Of a stretch of DNA of 64,000 bases, positions 25,777-35,396 are shown in pieces (positions within the stretch are counted from its first letter, which is position 1; the number at the start of each line of letters is the position of its first letter). The stretch is taken from assembly GCA_001899175.1 (NCBI GenBank), contig MKVH01000002.1:1-64000 (forward strand), in the 5' to 3' direction. A program made the translations under genes and the position numbers. Origin of the DNA: Candidatus Kapaibacterium thiocyanatum (GTDB taxonomy: Bacteria; Bacteroidota; Ignavibacteria; Kapaibacteriales; Kapaibacteriaceae). The notes under the pieces are model-generated. The model was not told the DNA's origin. It searched no databases and was given only the letters and a program-made list of their open reading frames with translations.

Positions 25777-25912
25777 CGTGTGTGTGTGATGCATGAAGAC
25801 GTCGCAAGCGACGGAGGGTGATCCCCATGCATCGGGGGAAGTCGAGAACCAGTAAAACAACCGAAACGCAAGATAGTTACAATCCGGCCGTGTATTTCTT
25901 GCGGCGCGGCGA

Positions 25913-25920
25913 TATTTTTG
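25913..25920 (+). promoter_or_regulatory. Bacteroidota-type -7 element directly before pyrF
   Basis: TATTTTTG, separated from the pyrF ATG by five bases (CACCT). A leaderless transcript is implied. Confidence 0.6.
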
Positions 25921-25925
25921 CACCT

Positions 25926-26678
25926 ATGCCACCATCCGGACTCTGTGTCGGCCTCGACATCGACCTCGCCAAGTTGCCGCGTCATCTTCAGCAGCGTGAT
26001 GATGCCGTCGTTCTGTTCAACCACGCCGTGATTGAAGCTACGCGCCACGTGGCCGCCAGCTACAAGATCAACCTGGCGTTCTACGAGAAGCTCGGAAGAT
26101 CCGGCATCGACGCGATGTACGCCACCCGCGAAATGGTGGGCTCTTCCTATCTCATCGCGGACGCCAAGCGTGGCGACATCGGGAATACGTCGAGCGCCTA
26201 TGCCGCCGCCCTCTTCGAGGATCTCAGGGCCGACGCCGTGACGGTGGCGCCCTATATGGGACGCGACTCGGTCGAGCCGTTCCTGGCCGTGCCCGGACGG
26301 ATGGTCTACGTACTGGCTCTCACGAGCAACCCCGGATCGCAGGATTTCCAGCGATGCCTGGTGGACGGCGAACCGCTCTACCGCAGGGTGATGCGTCTGG
26401 CCCAGTCCTGGGAACGATCCGGCGAGATCGGCTTCGTCGTCGGCGCCACGCATCCGGACGAGCTCGCCGAGATCCGCACATCCTGGCCCGATGTTCCGCT
26501 GCTCATCCCCGGTCTCGGTTCGCAGGGGGGAGACGAGGCGGCGACGGTTGCCGCGAACGGCCGTGGTCCAGCCCTCTATAATGTATCGCGGGGCCTTCTC
26601 TATCGCAGTGGCGAAGAGAACTTTCACGAGGCGATCCGCACCGAAGCGGAACGTCTTGCAGGGGTCCTGACGTCCTGA
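25926..26678 (+). CDS. pyrF: Orotidine 5'-phosphate decarboxylase, type 2
   Basis: 250 residues. It begins GLCVGLDID, with the catalytic DAKRGDIGNTS (about 79-89), LTSNPGSQDFQ, VVGATHPDEL and LIPGLGSQGGD phosphate-binding segment. These are hallmarks of the longer bacterial type 2 OMP decarboxylase. It catalyses the last step of UMP synthesis. The ATG at 25926 is chosen because the barrel starts at once and a promoter element sits 5 nt upstream; a longer frame from 25818 runs through the promoter and has no family similarity. Confidence 0.93.
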   Translation: MPPSGLCVGLDIDLAKLPRHLQQRDDAVVLFNHAVIEATRHVAASYKINLAFYEKLGRSGIDAMYATREMVGSSYLIADAKRGDIGNTSSAYAAALFEDLRADAVTVAPYMGRDSVEPFLAVPGRMVYVLALTSNPGSQDFQRCLVDGEPLYRRVMRLAQSWERSGEIGFVVGATHPDELAEIRTSWPDVPLLIPGLGSQGGDEAATVAANGRGPALYNVSRGLLYRSGEENFHEAIRTEAERLAGVLTS

Positions 26679-26791
26679 CCCCGTGGCGCGGAAGCAGGTA
26701 GTACCACCGAACACCGGCATCGTTCCGATGTCGACGGGATACCGTCACATTTCCTCCATATGCCGCCACGAGACGGATACAGGAGGATGCG

Positions 26792-27784
26792 ATGTCGTTC
26801 ACGACGATACCGGAGCGCCTGCTCCAGCGAGCCGTTCATGTCGTTCTGGCCGATCCGGCCAGGCGCCGCATCTGTACGAACGGCGATACGATACAGGTCG
26901 TGGCGGGAGGGATGATCAACCCACACGAAGGGCCGGATTTCCGGGACATGGCGATCCTGCACGAAGGTACGGTCCATATCGGAGCGGGGGAGTTCCACAG
27001 AAGGGCCTCCGACTGGTATGCACATGGACATGAGAACGACAGGGCGTATGGTTCGTTGCTGCTTCACGTCGTCCTGATAGACGATCTGCCCGTATCGGCC
27101 GGTAAGTGGACGGTCGTGCTCGAGAGGGACGAAATCCTTCGTGGCCTCCGTTCCTTCCGTGGTCCCGGAAAGCAGGTGGCCGTCGATCTTCCCGTCGAGG
27201 AACTGCAGCATCACGCCTTGTTGCGATTGCTCAGGATGACCGCCGAGGCCGACGTTCTGGTGCAGCGTCTCGGTATCGCCGAGGCCTGCCGTGCCATGAC
27301 CAGCATATGGTTCGACCGGCTTTCACGGAGGCGACATCGTCCGTTTCCCGAAGGTCTGCTGTATATGCTGAGGCAGCATCTGCCGTATGCGCCCCTTGGC
27401 CTTCTGGCCGTGGAGCAGACGATGATCGATCCGGCCATCCTCATCCCGAGCATCGGCCATGCCGAACGGACGTCCATCGCCGGTGAGGGGAGAATGCTCC
27501 GTCGCGAACTGTTCGTCAATGCCATCCTGCCCGTATGCTGTGCGACGGCCGACGATATACGACGTATCGTTCTGCTGCAGTGGTACTGGGGAGCGGATAG
27601 CGTCCATTCCTACGGCGCGCTGCGGCGCCGCTTCCCCTCGATACCCCAGTCCTACGTCTGGCAGCAGCAGGGCCTCCTCGAATTCATGCGGCATCACGGG
27701 ACCCGGACATCCGTATGCTCGGACGTCATCAGGGGCTATGGTCTGTCCGATACCCTGGGCTTCCTGCGACTGGTGGAGGGATGA
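26792..27784 (+). CDS. DUF2851 family protein
   Basis: 330 residues. The signature region GPDFRDMAIL, then GEFHRRASDWYAHGHENDRAYGSLLLHVVLIDD, identifies DUF2851, found almost only in Bacteroidota relatives. The conserved D, H and W residues cluster in the N-terminal third, and an aromatic Q-W-YWGAD segment lies near the C-terminus. Biochemical role unknown. The ATG has an AGGAGG ribosome-binding sequence 5 nt upstream. Stands alone between pyrF and the convergent YCII-like gene. Confidence 0.85.
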   Translation: MSFTTIPERLLQRAVHVVLADPARRRICTNGDTIQVVAGGMINPHEGPDFRDMAILHEGTVHIGAGEFHRRASDWYAHGHENDRAYGSLLLHVVLIDDLPVSAGKWTVVLERDEILRGLRSFRGPGKQVAVDLPVEELQHHALLRLLRMTAEADVLVQRLGIAEACRAMTSIWFDRLSRRRHRPFPEGLLYMLRQHLPYAPLGLLAVEQTMIDPAILIPSIGHAERTSIAGEGRMLRRELFVNAILPVCCATADDIRRIVLLQWYWGADSVHSYGALRRRFPSIPQSYVWQQQGLLEFMRHHGTRTSVCSDVIRGYGLSDTLGFLRLVEG

Positions 27785-28056
27785 AGAGGCGGTTCGCGCA
27801 AGCTGGCCGATATCCGTACCGGCGATCGTATCGCTTCCGGTTCCGTCGGAAGCCCAGTGCATAGCGGTACGGACGTTCCGATCGGGTGGATGGGGTTGCC
27901 GAATCGTCGTTCCATTCGATTCAGTCATGCGTCGGCACTATTCACGTTGCGAACCCCGGCATACGTCCAGCCGCCCCTTCCACGTTCTGGAGAACGATCA
28001 CGGTATCCATGGGGATTCGTTCCGGCTGGTCATGGTATTCTGCACGGACGATCCGC

Positions 28057-28425
28057 TCAATCCTTCAGTCGTGATTCTCGTGATGCGTCGTGAAGGTCGG
28101 CGTAGAACACGTCCCATACCAATAACTCCGTGCTTCCGATCTCGTTCATCGGACTTCCTGCGGCGAGCTCGAGAGCCCGTTCTGGACTCGATGCACGTAT
28201 CAGAGTGAGGCCGCCGCTGTGATTCTCGAAACCTCCACCTCCGCATGCTACCAGTGAACCTGCGGCATGGAGTTCCTTCAACCATGTCATCAATCGTGGA
28301 ATCCTCTTCTCGAATTCTTCAGGATCGAATACTTCATCCGTTTGGTGTGATTTCCAGATCAGTGCGTAGATCGTCGGCAATACCGTGTCCGTACCGGGTG
28401 CCGGGTGTTCATGTCGTGTATCCAT
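28057..28425 (-). CDS. YCII-related domain protein
   Basis: 122 residues. The core (about 18-112) has the dimeric alpha-beta barrel pattern of YCII/DGPF proteins: YALIWKS strand, a helical LMTWLKELHAAGSLVACGGGG stretch, GGLTLIRASSPERALELAAGSP and a final LLVWDVFYAD strand. Family members are small dimeric proteins of mostly unknown function. ATG at 28425. The 272 bp between it and the DUF2851 gene hold no recognisable feature. Confidence 0.8.
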   Translation of the reverse strand: MDTRHEHPAPGTDTVLPTIYALIWKSHQTDEVFDPEEFEKRIPRLMTWLKELHAAGSLVACGGGGFENHSGGLTLIRASSPERALELAAGSPMNEIGSTELLVWDVFYADLHDASRESRLKD

Positions 28426-28514
28426 CTCGCATCGTATCGACAGTGGAAGATCGGGTTAATGGCGGAGGGCGTAAGCTACGTTACGGATGCGTTGTCGTCA
28501 TCATGGCGCCACTA

Positions 28515-28910
28515 CTACATATGGAATACATTGAATTTATGACCGTCCGGATCGGCGAATACGAACCCGTAATACCCTTGACCGAACTCTTCGGGTTCCG
28601 AAACGATCGTCCCTCCGGCCTGCCGCACGCTCTCCTCCCACCGATCGACGTCTTCCACGCTGTCGGCGGAAAGCGTGAAGATGATCTCGTTTCCGGCGGT
28701 CGGATCGACGATCCGCCCCTTCATGGCAGGCTCGAGCACATCATTCAGGAAGAAATGGATGATGAACTTCTGGTCGCCGAACAGAAAGCTCGTCAGTTGA
28801 TCCGAAGCTCCATTGTGCTCGAATCCAATGCGTGTATAGAATTCCGTTGTCCGCTCCAGATTGCCGACACCGAAATTGGCCCATATGCGTTTGGTTCTCA
28901 TAGAGTTCAT
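28515..28910 (-). CDS. Glyoxalase/bleomycin-resistance (VOC) family protein
   Basis: 131 residues. Two beta-alpha-beta-beta-beta units are visible: RIWANFGVGNLERTTEFYTR with GFEHNG, and EDVDRWEESVRQAGGTIVSEP with YGFVFADPDGHKFNVFHM, as in VOC proteins. Metal ligands are not complete by eye, so a binding or non-glyoxalase function is possible. Starts at 28910 or 28901; the longer frame to 29033 has no family-like sequence. Same strand as the YCII-like gene, 89 nt upstream of it. Confidence 0.8.
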   Translation of the reverse strand: MNSMRTKRIWANFGVGNLERTTEFYTRIGFEHNGASDQLTSFLFGDQKFIIHFFLNDVLEPAMKGRIVDPTAGNEIIFTLSADSVEDVDRWEESVRQAGGTIVSEPEEFGQGYYGFVFADPDGHKFNVFHM

Positions 28911-29113
28911 TGGAATACACCAAATGAATGATCGATGGTGGCATGATCGTGCGGAAAATACCCGTTCCGGCGCTACCATCGCGTTCCCGGTCCGGGCATT
29001 GTTACATGTTCGCCTATGGATGGCGGAATTCAAGGATATGTTCCGGTATGGGCGCCGTATCTGTCAGTGGTCGATCCACTCCTGCCGATGGACCACCGCA
29101 TCGTGCTGTCGAC

Positions 29114-29171
29114 CCGGCACGATGCCGATTCTCATGGAACCAACCCGGGGGCCTTCCGGCACGATGCCGAT
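29114..29171. repeat. Two direct copies of a 16-bp inverted-repeat element
   Basis: CCGGCACGATGCCGAT occurs identically at 29114-29129 and 29156-29171, 42 bp apart (about four helical turns). Each copy contains the hairpin-forming CGGCA-CGA-TGCCG. The copies lie 32 and 74 bp upstream of the -7 element of the next operon, a typical place for an activator or repressor. Confidence 0.55.
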
Positions 29172-29202
29172 GACGTCGAGTCCTGTAGTGGGAACCGCGT
29201 TG

Positions 29203-29210
29203 TATTTTTG
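29203..29210 (+). promoter_or_regulatory. Bacteroidota-type -7 element of the 29.2-35.4 kb operon
   Basis: TATTTTTG, 38 nt upstream of the GTG start at 29249. Confidence 0.6.
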
Positions 29211-29248
29211 CGGTTTCATGAATCCAGTCATCAACTTCGGAGTTCGAC

Positions 29249-30262
29249 GTGTCTCGATATACGCTTGTCACCGGTGCCAATGGAGAGATCGGCCACAGTT
29301 TGCTTGAAGCGTTCGCCAGGGACGCCGACCGCGCCGTCGTCGCCGTCGATCTTGCACCAATGAGCGCCGAGCTGGCCGCTTCCTGTGCCGCCACGCTTCA
29401 AGGCGATATCTCCGATCCCGCCCTGGTCGCACAGCTCGAGAACTACGACTTCGAAGAGATCTATCATCTGGCGGCCCTGCTGTCGACCAGCGCCGAGAAG
29501 GCGCCCGAACGCGCCCATAACGTGAACGTGAACGGAACGATGGGCCTCCTGTCGATGGCTCGCCGCATCGGCAAGCGTACGGGACGTCCCGTCACGTTCC
29601 TCTTCCCGAGTACGATCGCCGTCTACGGCCTGCCCGGCCTCGCAGCGAAGAATGCCGCCGGACGTGTCACGGAAGACCAGTATCTGACGCCGACGACGAT
29701 GTACGGTATCAACAAGCTCTACTGCGAGCGCCTGGGCGAATACATGTCGGATCGGTACGGACAGATGACGGATGAAGGCGTCGAAGGTGCCGTCGATTTC
29801 CGCGCGCTGCGTTTCCCGGGTCTTATCTCTGCCTTCACCGTGCCGACGGGTGGTACCAGCGACTACGCTCCGGAAATGATCCACGCCGCCGCGCAGAACA
29901 AGCCCTACGCCTGCTTCGTGCGGCCCGATGCACGGATTCCATTCATGGCGATGCCCGACGCGGTAAAGGCACTCGTCCAGCTTGCCGGAGCACCTCGCGC
30001 GAGTCTGTCGCAGCGCGTCTACAACATCGGCGCCTTCGCTCCTTCCGCTGAAGAGATCGCCGCCAAGGTGAAGCAGGCCTTCCCCGAAGCATCCATTACC
30101 TATGTCCCGCACGTCAAGCGTCAGGCCATCGTCGATTCGTGGTGTGCCGACGTCGTCGACGATGCCGCCAGGAAGGACTGGGGATGGAAACCGGACTACG
30201 ACATGGACAGGGCCTTCGACGAATACCTGATTCCGAACATCGTCGGCGTCTATGCCGGTTGA
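29249..30262 (+). CDS. SDR-type L-threonine 3-dehydrogenase / NAD-dependent epimerase
   Basis: 337 residues, extended SDR fold. NAD-binding TGANGEIG starts at residue 8, the catalytic tyrosine and lysine are in MYGINK (about 150), and the [20 protein letters not shown] stretch is characteristic of UDP-galactose epimerase-like threonine dehydrogenases. The likely reaction is NAD-dependent oxidation of L-threonine to 2-amino-3-ketobutyrate; a nucleotide-sugar epimerase cannot be excluded. The start is GTG. First gene of an operon; the next gene overlaps its end by 11 nt. Confidence 0.85.
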   Translation: MSRYTLVTGANGEIGHSLLEAFARDADRAVVAVDLAPMSAELAASCAATLQGDISDPALVAQLENYDFEEIYHLAALLSTSAEKAPERAHNVNVNGTMGLLSMARRIGKRTGRPVTFLFPSTIAVYGLPGLAAKNAAGRVTEDQYLTPTTMYGINKLYCERLGEYMSDRYGQMTDEGVEGAVDFRALRFPGLISAFTVPTGGTSDYAPEMIHAAAQNKPYACFVRPDARIPFMAMPDAVKALVQLAGAPRASLSQRVYNIGAFAPSAEEIAAKVKQAFPEASITYVPHVKRQAIVDSWCADVVDDAARKDWGWKPDYDMDRAFDEYLIPNIVGVYAG

Positions 30263-32267
30263 ACGCCGACCAAATGCGCTCGTCCACGAGCAGTCCCCCT
30301 ACCTGCAGCAGCATGCACATAATCCTGTGCGGTGGCTGCCGTGGACGGACGAAGCGTTCGCCCTGGCGAAGGAACAGGACAGACCGGTCTTCGTCAGCAT
30401 CGGCTATGCGACGTGCCATTGGTGCCACGTCATGGAGCACGAGTCCTTCGAGGACGAAGACGTCGCCGCTTACCTGAACGAACACTTCATCTGCATCAAG
30501 GTCGATCGCGAGGAGCGTCCCGATGTCGACGCCGCCTGCATGGACGTGTGCCAGGCGATGACAGGGCATGGTGGATGGCCGTTGACGATCATGATGGACT
30601 CCCTGCGGCGCCCCTTCTTCGCCGGCACCTATTTCCCGCGCGAATCGGGAGCCAACCGTATCGGCTTCATGGACCTCGTCCGGCGCATCCGGGCGGTATG
30701 GGATACCGAACGTGAACGTCTCGAGCACTCGGCCGGGGAGATCACGACGATGCTGAAGGATCAGGCCGCGGCCGACCTTCGTGGCGACGTACCCGCCGAC
30801 GTAGAGGACGTCGTGGTGGACTACCATCGGAGGATGTTCGACGATACCTGGGGAGGCTTCTCCGTCCGTCCGAAATTTCCGAGTCCGCACCATCTGCTCC
30901 TGCTCATGCGTCTGGCACGGACGCGGCATGACCCATCGCTGATCGACATGGTCCGTACGACGCTGGATGGCATGCGTTCCGGCGGGTTGTTCGATCACGT
31001 CGGCTTCGGCTTCCATCGATACAGCACCGATCGTGAATGGCTCGTGCCGCACTTCGAAAAGATGCTCTACGATCAGGCCATGCTCATGTGGGCCAATACG
31101 GAGGCATGGCAGGCGACGGGCGACGATGCCTACCGCACCGTCGTCGGAGAGATCGCCGAGTACCTGCGCCGCGAGATGACGTCGGCCGACGGCGATTTCT
31201 TCTGTGCCCAGGATGCCGATTCGGAAGGGGAGGAAGGTCGCTTCTATACGTGGTCTTATGACGAATTCCGGAGTCTGGTCGAGGATGACGCGATCGTGGA
31301 CCTGATGTCCGTACACCGCGACGGAAATTTCCATGACGAGGCTACCGGTTCGGCGACGGGGTTGAACATCCCGCACGTACGGATGTCACGTCTGCGTGAA
31401 GAAGTCACCCATACGACATGGCCCGCCGCCCGGCATCGACTCTATGAACAGCGCAGCCGACGGATATGGCCGCTCACCGACGACAAGGTCCTCGCCGACT
31501 GGAACGGTCTGATGATCGCTTCACTGGCCCGGGCCGGGCGTGCCTTCGATGACGAAGGCCTGACGGCCATGGCACGTCGTGCCTATGATGCGGTGGTACG
31601 CCACCTCGGTGGACAGGATGGCGGCGAATGGTCGCATCGCTACCGCAACGGACATCGCGCAGTGCGTTCGATGCTCGATGATCATGCGGCCGTCGCCCTC
31701 GCGGCCTTCGAACTCTATCAGACGACGTCCGACCGTGGCTATCTCGACGACGTCCGGCTCCATCTCGACACCATCGAACGACGATTCAGTGACGACGGCG
31801 TCCTGTACATGACCGACGCCGACGTCCATGACGCCATCGTACGTCAGAAGCAGGGCTTCGACAGTGCCTATCCCAGCGGTAACAGTATCGCAGCCTACGT
31901 GATGGCCTGCTATGCCGTCCTTACCGGCGATGCGGACATAGAGCGCAGAGCGATCGAGGCCGTGCGTTCGCACGGTTCGTACCTCGCGCGGATGGCGACG
32001 GGCTATTGCATGCTGCTGTGTACGTGGGATCTTCTGAAGCATGGTGGCCGCCAGTTGTCCATCATAGGTGATCCGTCCGATCCCTTCGTGATCGAAGCAC
32101 GGCGTATCGTCGGAAGGTCCTTCCTCCCGCACGTCGTGCTGAACCACCATCGTGATGCGACGGGCCTGCCCCAGGCGTGCGTCATGGTATGCACGCACGA
32201 TTCGTGTCTGGCGCCCATCACGTCGATCGCGGAGCTTCGGGCCTGGATCGAAGAAGAGGGCGTGTGA
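30252..32267 (+). CDS. DUF255 thioredoxin-domain protein (YyaL/SSP411-like)
   Basis: 671 residues. The N-terminal thioredoxin-like domain (about 1-165) has CHWCHVM in the redox-motif place and [12 protein letters not shown]. It is followed by a (alpha/alpha)6-barrel-like region resembling N-acylglucosamine 2-epimerase folds, with [28 protein letters not shown] and [12 protein letters not shown]. Homologues (B. subtilis YyaL, mammalian SPATA20) are widespread but their activity is unsettled. Starts 11 nt inside the preceding gene. Confidence 0.9.
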   Translation: MPVERRPNALVHEQSPYLQQHAHNPVRWLPWTDEAFALAKEQDRPVFVSIGYATCHWCHVMEHESFEDEDVAAYLNEHFICIKVDREERPDVDAACMDVCQAMTGHGGWPLTIMMDSLRRPFFAGTYFPRESGANRIGFMDLVRRIRAVWDTERERLEHSAGEITTMLKDQAAADLRGDVPADVEDVVVDYHRRMFDDTWGGFSVRPKFPSPHHLLLLMRLARTRHDPSLIDMVRTTLDGMRSGGLFDHVGFGFHRYSTDREWLVPHFEKMLYDQAMLMWANTEAWQATGDDAYRTVVGEIAEYLRREMTSADGDFFCAQDADSEGEEGRFYTWSYDEFRSLVEDDAIVDLMSVHRDGNFHDEATGSATGLNIPHVRMSRLREEVTHTTWPAARHRLYEQRSRRIWPLTDDKVLADWNGLMIASLARAGRAFDDEGLTAMARRAYDAVVRHLGGQDGGEWSHRYRNGHRAVRSMLDDHAAVALAAFELYQTTSDRGYLDDVRLHLDTIERRFSDDGVLYMTDADVHDAIVRQKQGFDSAYPSGNSIAAYVMACYAVLTGDADIERRAIEAVRSHGSYLARMATGYCMLLCTWDLLKHGGRQLSIIGDPSDPFVIEARRIVGRSFLPHVVLNHHRDATGLPQACVMVCTHDSCLAPITSIAELRAWIEEEGV

Positions 32268-33745
32268 TGGGAGTCTACCTCGGTATTCTGCATCTGCTGT
32301 CCGTTCTCGGCATCTTCCACGTCCTGGCCATCGGGACGTTCGGGCTGACGCCGCTGGAAGCCGGGATGGGGCTCCTGATGCTGTGGGTGCCGGTCTACGG
32401 ACTGTGGCTCGGCAAACCCTTCATCGTACCGCGGAGATGGGAGACGACTGCCCTTGTGTCCGTCTGGGCCGTGATGACGGTCGGTTGTCTTGGACCGCTG
32501 TTCTCGGCCGACACGACGTTCATCATGCAGTCGGTAAAGACCCATGCCCACTTCACCTACCTGTGGCTCTTCTGCTTCATCATGTACTGCATGCCGGTTT
32601 CGGCCGCCGACATCGTGAAAGGATACCGGTTCCATTTCGGCGTATCGATCCTCGTCATGCTCTTCGCCATCTACCAGCTTCCGGCGCGGGCACTCGATCT
32701 GCCGGGAGGGTGGCTGGAAATCGTGAACGTTTCCTTCCAGCGCGTCAACGAGGAAACGGAGTTCCAGCAACTCGCCCTCCGATTCGCCGATTTCTATCGG
32801 GCGACGTCGATCTTCACGGAACCGTCCTCCCTCGCCATCTACTCCAGCTATTCGCTGGTCATGCTGGTCCTGCCGTACGTCCGCAACAGTCCGCACATCA
32901 TCCGTCGGGCCTGGCTGCGCATCTTCATCATGATCATCACGCTGCTCGGGCTCTTCCTCGCGTTCTCGCTGACGGGACTCATGCTCGTCGGTGTGGCCTT
33001 CATCCTCATCCTGTTCCTGTACAGGGGGATCGCGTGGAAGCGTTTCGGGGCGATTCTCGTCGTCAGTGCCGTCATCCTGTTCTGCACCGACCTGGTCGTC
33101 ACGCAGTATTCCGGCGTCAGCGTTCTGGGACTCTTCGGTGCCCGGCTCGAATCGATCCTGACCGGTCAGGCTGCCGCGGGAGAGGGCAGTACGATCGTGG
33201 GCGAATCGCTGACGCAGCGGACCGGCGACTACGAAGCCTCGTGGGAAGTATGGAAGGAGAACCCCTGGCTGGGTACCGGGCCGGGCAACTTCGGGAACTC
33301 GACGTTCGGACGATATCATAACGCCGCATTCCCATCGACGAGCTACGGCAGTGTACTGGCCGAGCTCGGAGTCGTAGGGCTTTTCGTCTTCGTCGTCTTC
33401 CTCGTAGGGCTCTTCCTCAGGATGCTGATGGACGAACGGAAATGGACGAAGGGGCATCGCGGAGAGGATTCCGATCTGGAACGCCTCGTCCCATCCCTGC
33501 CGTTTCGGGCGCTGCTCCTTATCTTCGTGTGCTTCAACGGCAACAACCTCGTAACGGCGACCTTCTGGTTCGAGGTCATCCTGATGCTGGCAGTACAGAG
33601 TGCCCTGCACCGTGCTACCGGAGTCGACCGTACGAGGCAGATTTTTCTGGTCCGGAAGCCGTGGCGGGACATCGTGTTCGCGTCGCATTCCGGCCATGAT
33701 ACAGGCAGAATAGGACAGGCGAATGGCAGTGCGCATCGACGGTAA
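32267..33745 (+). CDS. O-antigen ligase/polymerase-like membrane protein
   Basis: 492 residues with about ten to twelve transmembrane helices and one large extracytoplasmic loop (about 325-375). That loop carries the Wzy_C/O-antigen-ligase motif NPWLGTGPGNFGN and a preceding arginine, as in WaaL-type proteins. It may attach or polymerise a surface glycan or glycosylate proteins. No other glycan genes adjoin it; a glycosyltransferase lies at 54.9 kb. Its ATG shares one base with the preceding stop (TGATG) and folD starts 23 nt before its end. The C-terminal ~45 residues are basic and of unclear worth. Confidence 0.82.
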   Translation: MGVYLGILHLLSVLGIFHVLAIGTFGLTPLEAGMGLLMLWVPVYGLWLGKPFIVPRRWETTALVSVWAVMTVGCLGPLFSADTTFIMQSVKTHAHFTYLWLFCFIMYCMPVSAADIVKGYRFHFGVSILVMLFAIYQLPARALDLPGGWLEIVNVSFQRVNEETEFQQLALRFADFYRATSIFTEPSSLAIYSSYSLVMLVLPYVRNSPHIIRRAWLRIFIMIITLLGLFLAFSLTGLMLVGVAFILILFLYRGIAWKRFGAILVVSAVILFCTDLVVTQYSGVSVLGLFGARLESILTGQAAAGEGSTIVGESLTQRTGDYEASWEVWKENPWLGTGPGNFGNSTFGRYHNAAFPSTSYGSVLAELGVVGLFVFVVFLVGLFLRMLMDERKWTKGHRGEDSDLERLVPSLPFRALLLIFVCFNGNNLVTATFWFEVILMLAVQSALHRATGVDRTRQIFLVRKPWRDIVFASHSGHDTGRIGQANGSAHRR

Positions 33746-34598
33746 GGCAATTGCAGCGACGATCCGGGAAGAGATCCGCATCGATGTGGAGCGCATGCGT
33801 GCCGAACGGGGCCGCGTCCCCGGATTGAACCTTCTGCTCGTCGGCGACGATCCGGCGTCACAGGTCTACGTCCGCAACAAGGGCAAGGCCTGCGAGGAAG
33901 TCGGTATTCGCAGTCTCATCGACCGTCGTCCCTCCGATATCACCGAAGAAGAAGTTCTCGACATCGTCCGGAACTGGAATGCCGATCCTGACGTGGACGG
34001 CATTCTGGTTCAGCTTCCGCTTCCGAAGCATATCGATGAACACAAGGTCATCGAAACGATCGATCCCGACAAGGACGTGGACGGCTTCCATCCCGTCAGT
34101 GCAGGAAGACTCATGATCGGTCTGCCCGGCTTCGTATCCTGCACGCCGGCCGGTATCCTGGAACTGCTCAAGCGATCGGGAGTGGAAACGTCGGGCAGAC
34201 ATGTCGTGGTGGTCGGACGCAGCAACATCGTCGGCAAGCCGATCGCCATGCTGCTCGCCCAGAAGCGCACGGGAAATGCCACGGTGACGCTCTGCCATAC
34301 CGGGACGCAGGACCTCGCGTCGTACACGAAGCAGGCCGACATCCTGATCGCCGCCGTCGGTGTGACCCATCTCGTCAAGGCCGACATGGTGAAGCCCGGT
34401 GTCGTGATCGTCGACGTCGGTATGAATCGTATCGAACGGCCGGACGGTACGTCCAGGCTGACAGGTGATGTCGACTTCGAGGCCGTGGAGCCCATCGCCG
34501 GAGCGATCACTCCGGTGCCCGGTGGCGTAGGTCCGATGACCATCGCCATGCTTCTCAAGAATACGCTCACGGCGGCAAGGGGAGTACGCGGAGAATGA
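33723..34598 (+). CDS. folD: Bifunctional methylenetetrahydrofolate dehydrogenase/cyclohydrolase
   Basis: 291 residues. The catalytic Tyr49-x-x-x-Lys53 pair is in SQVYVRNKGKAC, with VDGILVQLPLPKHID, KDVDGFHP, the NADP-binding VVGRSNIVGKP and the PVPGGVGPMT closing loop. It interconverts methylene-, methenyl- and 10-formyl-THF and so supplies the folate substrate of the MTHFR fusion at 20-22 kb. Overlaps the genes on both sides (23 nt upstream, ATGA downstream). Confidence 0.96.
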   Translation: MAVRIDGKAIAATIREEIRIDVERMRAERGRVPGLNLLLVGDDPASQVYVRNKGKACEEVGIRSLIDRRPSDITEEEVLDIVRNWNADPDVDGILVQLPLPKHIDEHKVIETIDPDKDVDGFHPVSAGRLMIGLPGFVSCTPAGILELLKRSGVETSGRHVVVVGRSNIVGKPIAMLLAQKRTGNATVTLCHTGTQDLASYTKQADILIAAVGVTHLVKADMVKPGVVIVDVGMNRIERPDGTSRLTGDVDFEAVEPIAGAITPVPGGVGPMTIAMLLKNTLTAARGVRGE

Positions 34599-35353
34599 AA
34601 CGAGATCTGCTCGACGTCATCCACGAGGACGAAGCCGTCGTCGTGGTCAACAAATCGCCGGGGCTCCTGGCCATTCCGGATCGATTCGACAAGTCGCTTC
34701 CCGACGTACGGTCGCTCGTACTCGAGCGGTACGGCGAGGCCTTCATCGTCCACCGTATCGACCGCGATACGTCCGGTCTGATGGTCGTGGCCCGTACCGC
34801 CGAAGCCCATAAAGCGCTGAACGAACAGTTCGAGCACCAGCAGGTACGGAAACTCTATCATGCCATCCTGTCCGGTGTGCTCGATCGGGACGAAATACCG
34901 ATCGACATTCCGCTGTCGCCCGACCCGCGGCGCAAGGGACTCATGAAGCCCTCCGCCCGGGGCAAGGAGGCACATACCGTCGTCCGCAGCCTCGAACGGT
35001 TCCGTCTAGCCACGCTCGCCGAATGTCGGTTGATCACCGGCCGTCAGCACCAGATCCGTGTCCATTGTGCGGCCATCGGATTTCCGCTGCTCGTGGACAA
35101 GGACTACGGCAAGTCGTCGGAGTTCCTGCTCTCTGCCATCAAACGGAAGTACAACCTCGCGCGGAACGCCGAGGAGCGGCCGATCATCGCCCGTCATACC
35201 CTCCATGCCTATGAGCTGACCCTCCGACATCCGTCGACAGGGGACAGTGTCTCGTGGCAGGCTCCGTATCCCAAGGACTTCGCCGCCACGCTCCAGGTCC
35301 TCCGCAAATATGCCGCGCCCTACGCATCGGCATTCAGTGATGACTTCTTCTAA
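34595..35353 (+). CDS. RluA-family rRNA/tRNA pseudouridine synthase
   Basis: 252 residues. The catalytic aspartate lies in HRIDRDTSGLMVVAR, followed by GRQHQIRVHCAAIGFPLLVDKDYG, the usual RluA core. There is no S4 domain, as in RluA, TruC and RluE-like proteins, so the target uridine cannot be named. An insertion before the last strands (SSEFLLSAIKRKYNLARNAEE) is a feature shared by Bacteroidota members. The ATG overlaps the folD stop as ATGA; last gene of the operon. Confidence 0.9.
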   Translation: MKRDLLDVIHEDEAVVVVNKSPGLLAIPDRFDKSLPDVRSLVLERYGEAFIVHRIDRDTSGLMVVARTAEAHKALNEQFEHQQVRKLYHAILSGVLDRDEIPIDIPLSPDPRRKGLMKPSARGKEAHTVVRSLERFRLATLAECRLITGRQHQIRVHCAAIGFPLLVDKDYGKSSEFLLSAIKRKYNLARNAEERPIIARHTLHAYELTLRHPSTGDSVSWQAPYPKDFAATLQVLRKYAAPYASAFSDDFF

Positions 35354-35358
35354 CGTCG

Positions 35359-35366
35359 TATTTTCG
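35359..35366 (+). promoter_or_regulatory. -7 element of adk
   Basis: TATTTTCG, 30 nt upstream of the adk ATG; fits the TAnnTT(T/C)G pattern of the other promoters. Confidence 0.5.
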
Positions 35367-35396
35367 CGTCCATCATCGTTTTCTGAATCTGCGCCC

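Larger units (their letters stand above)
28911..29248. other. Divergent intergenic region, no gene seen
   Basis: 338 bp between the VOC gene and the threonine dehydrogenase-like gene. It contains the repeat pair at 29114-29171 and the promoter element at 29203-29210. No supported frame. Confidence 0.45.

Noticed and set aside
25790-25835. His/Thr-rich leader peptide (MHHTHT...) of a histidine- or threonine-type attenuator
   Set aside because: The codons are few, the downstream gene is a protease and no antiterminator stem is clear. Kept only as a possibility within the leader finding.
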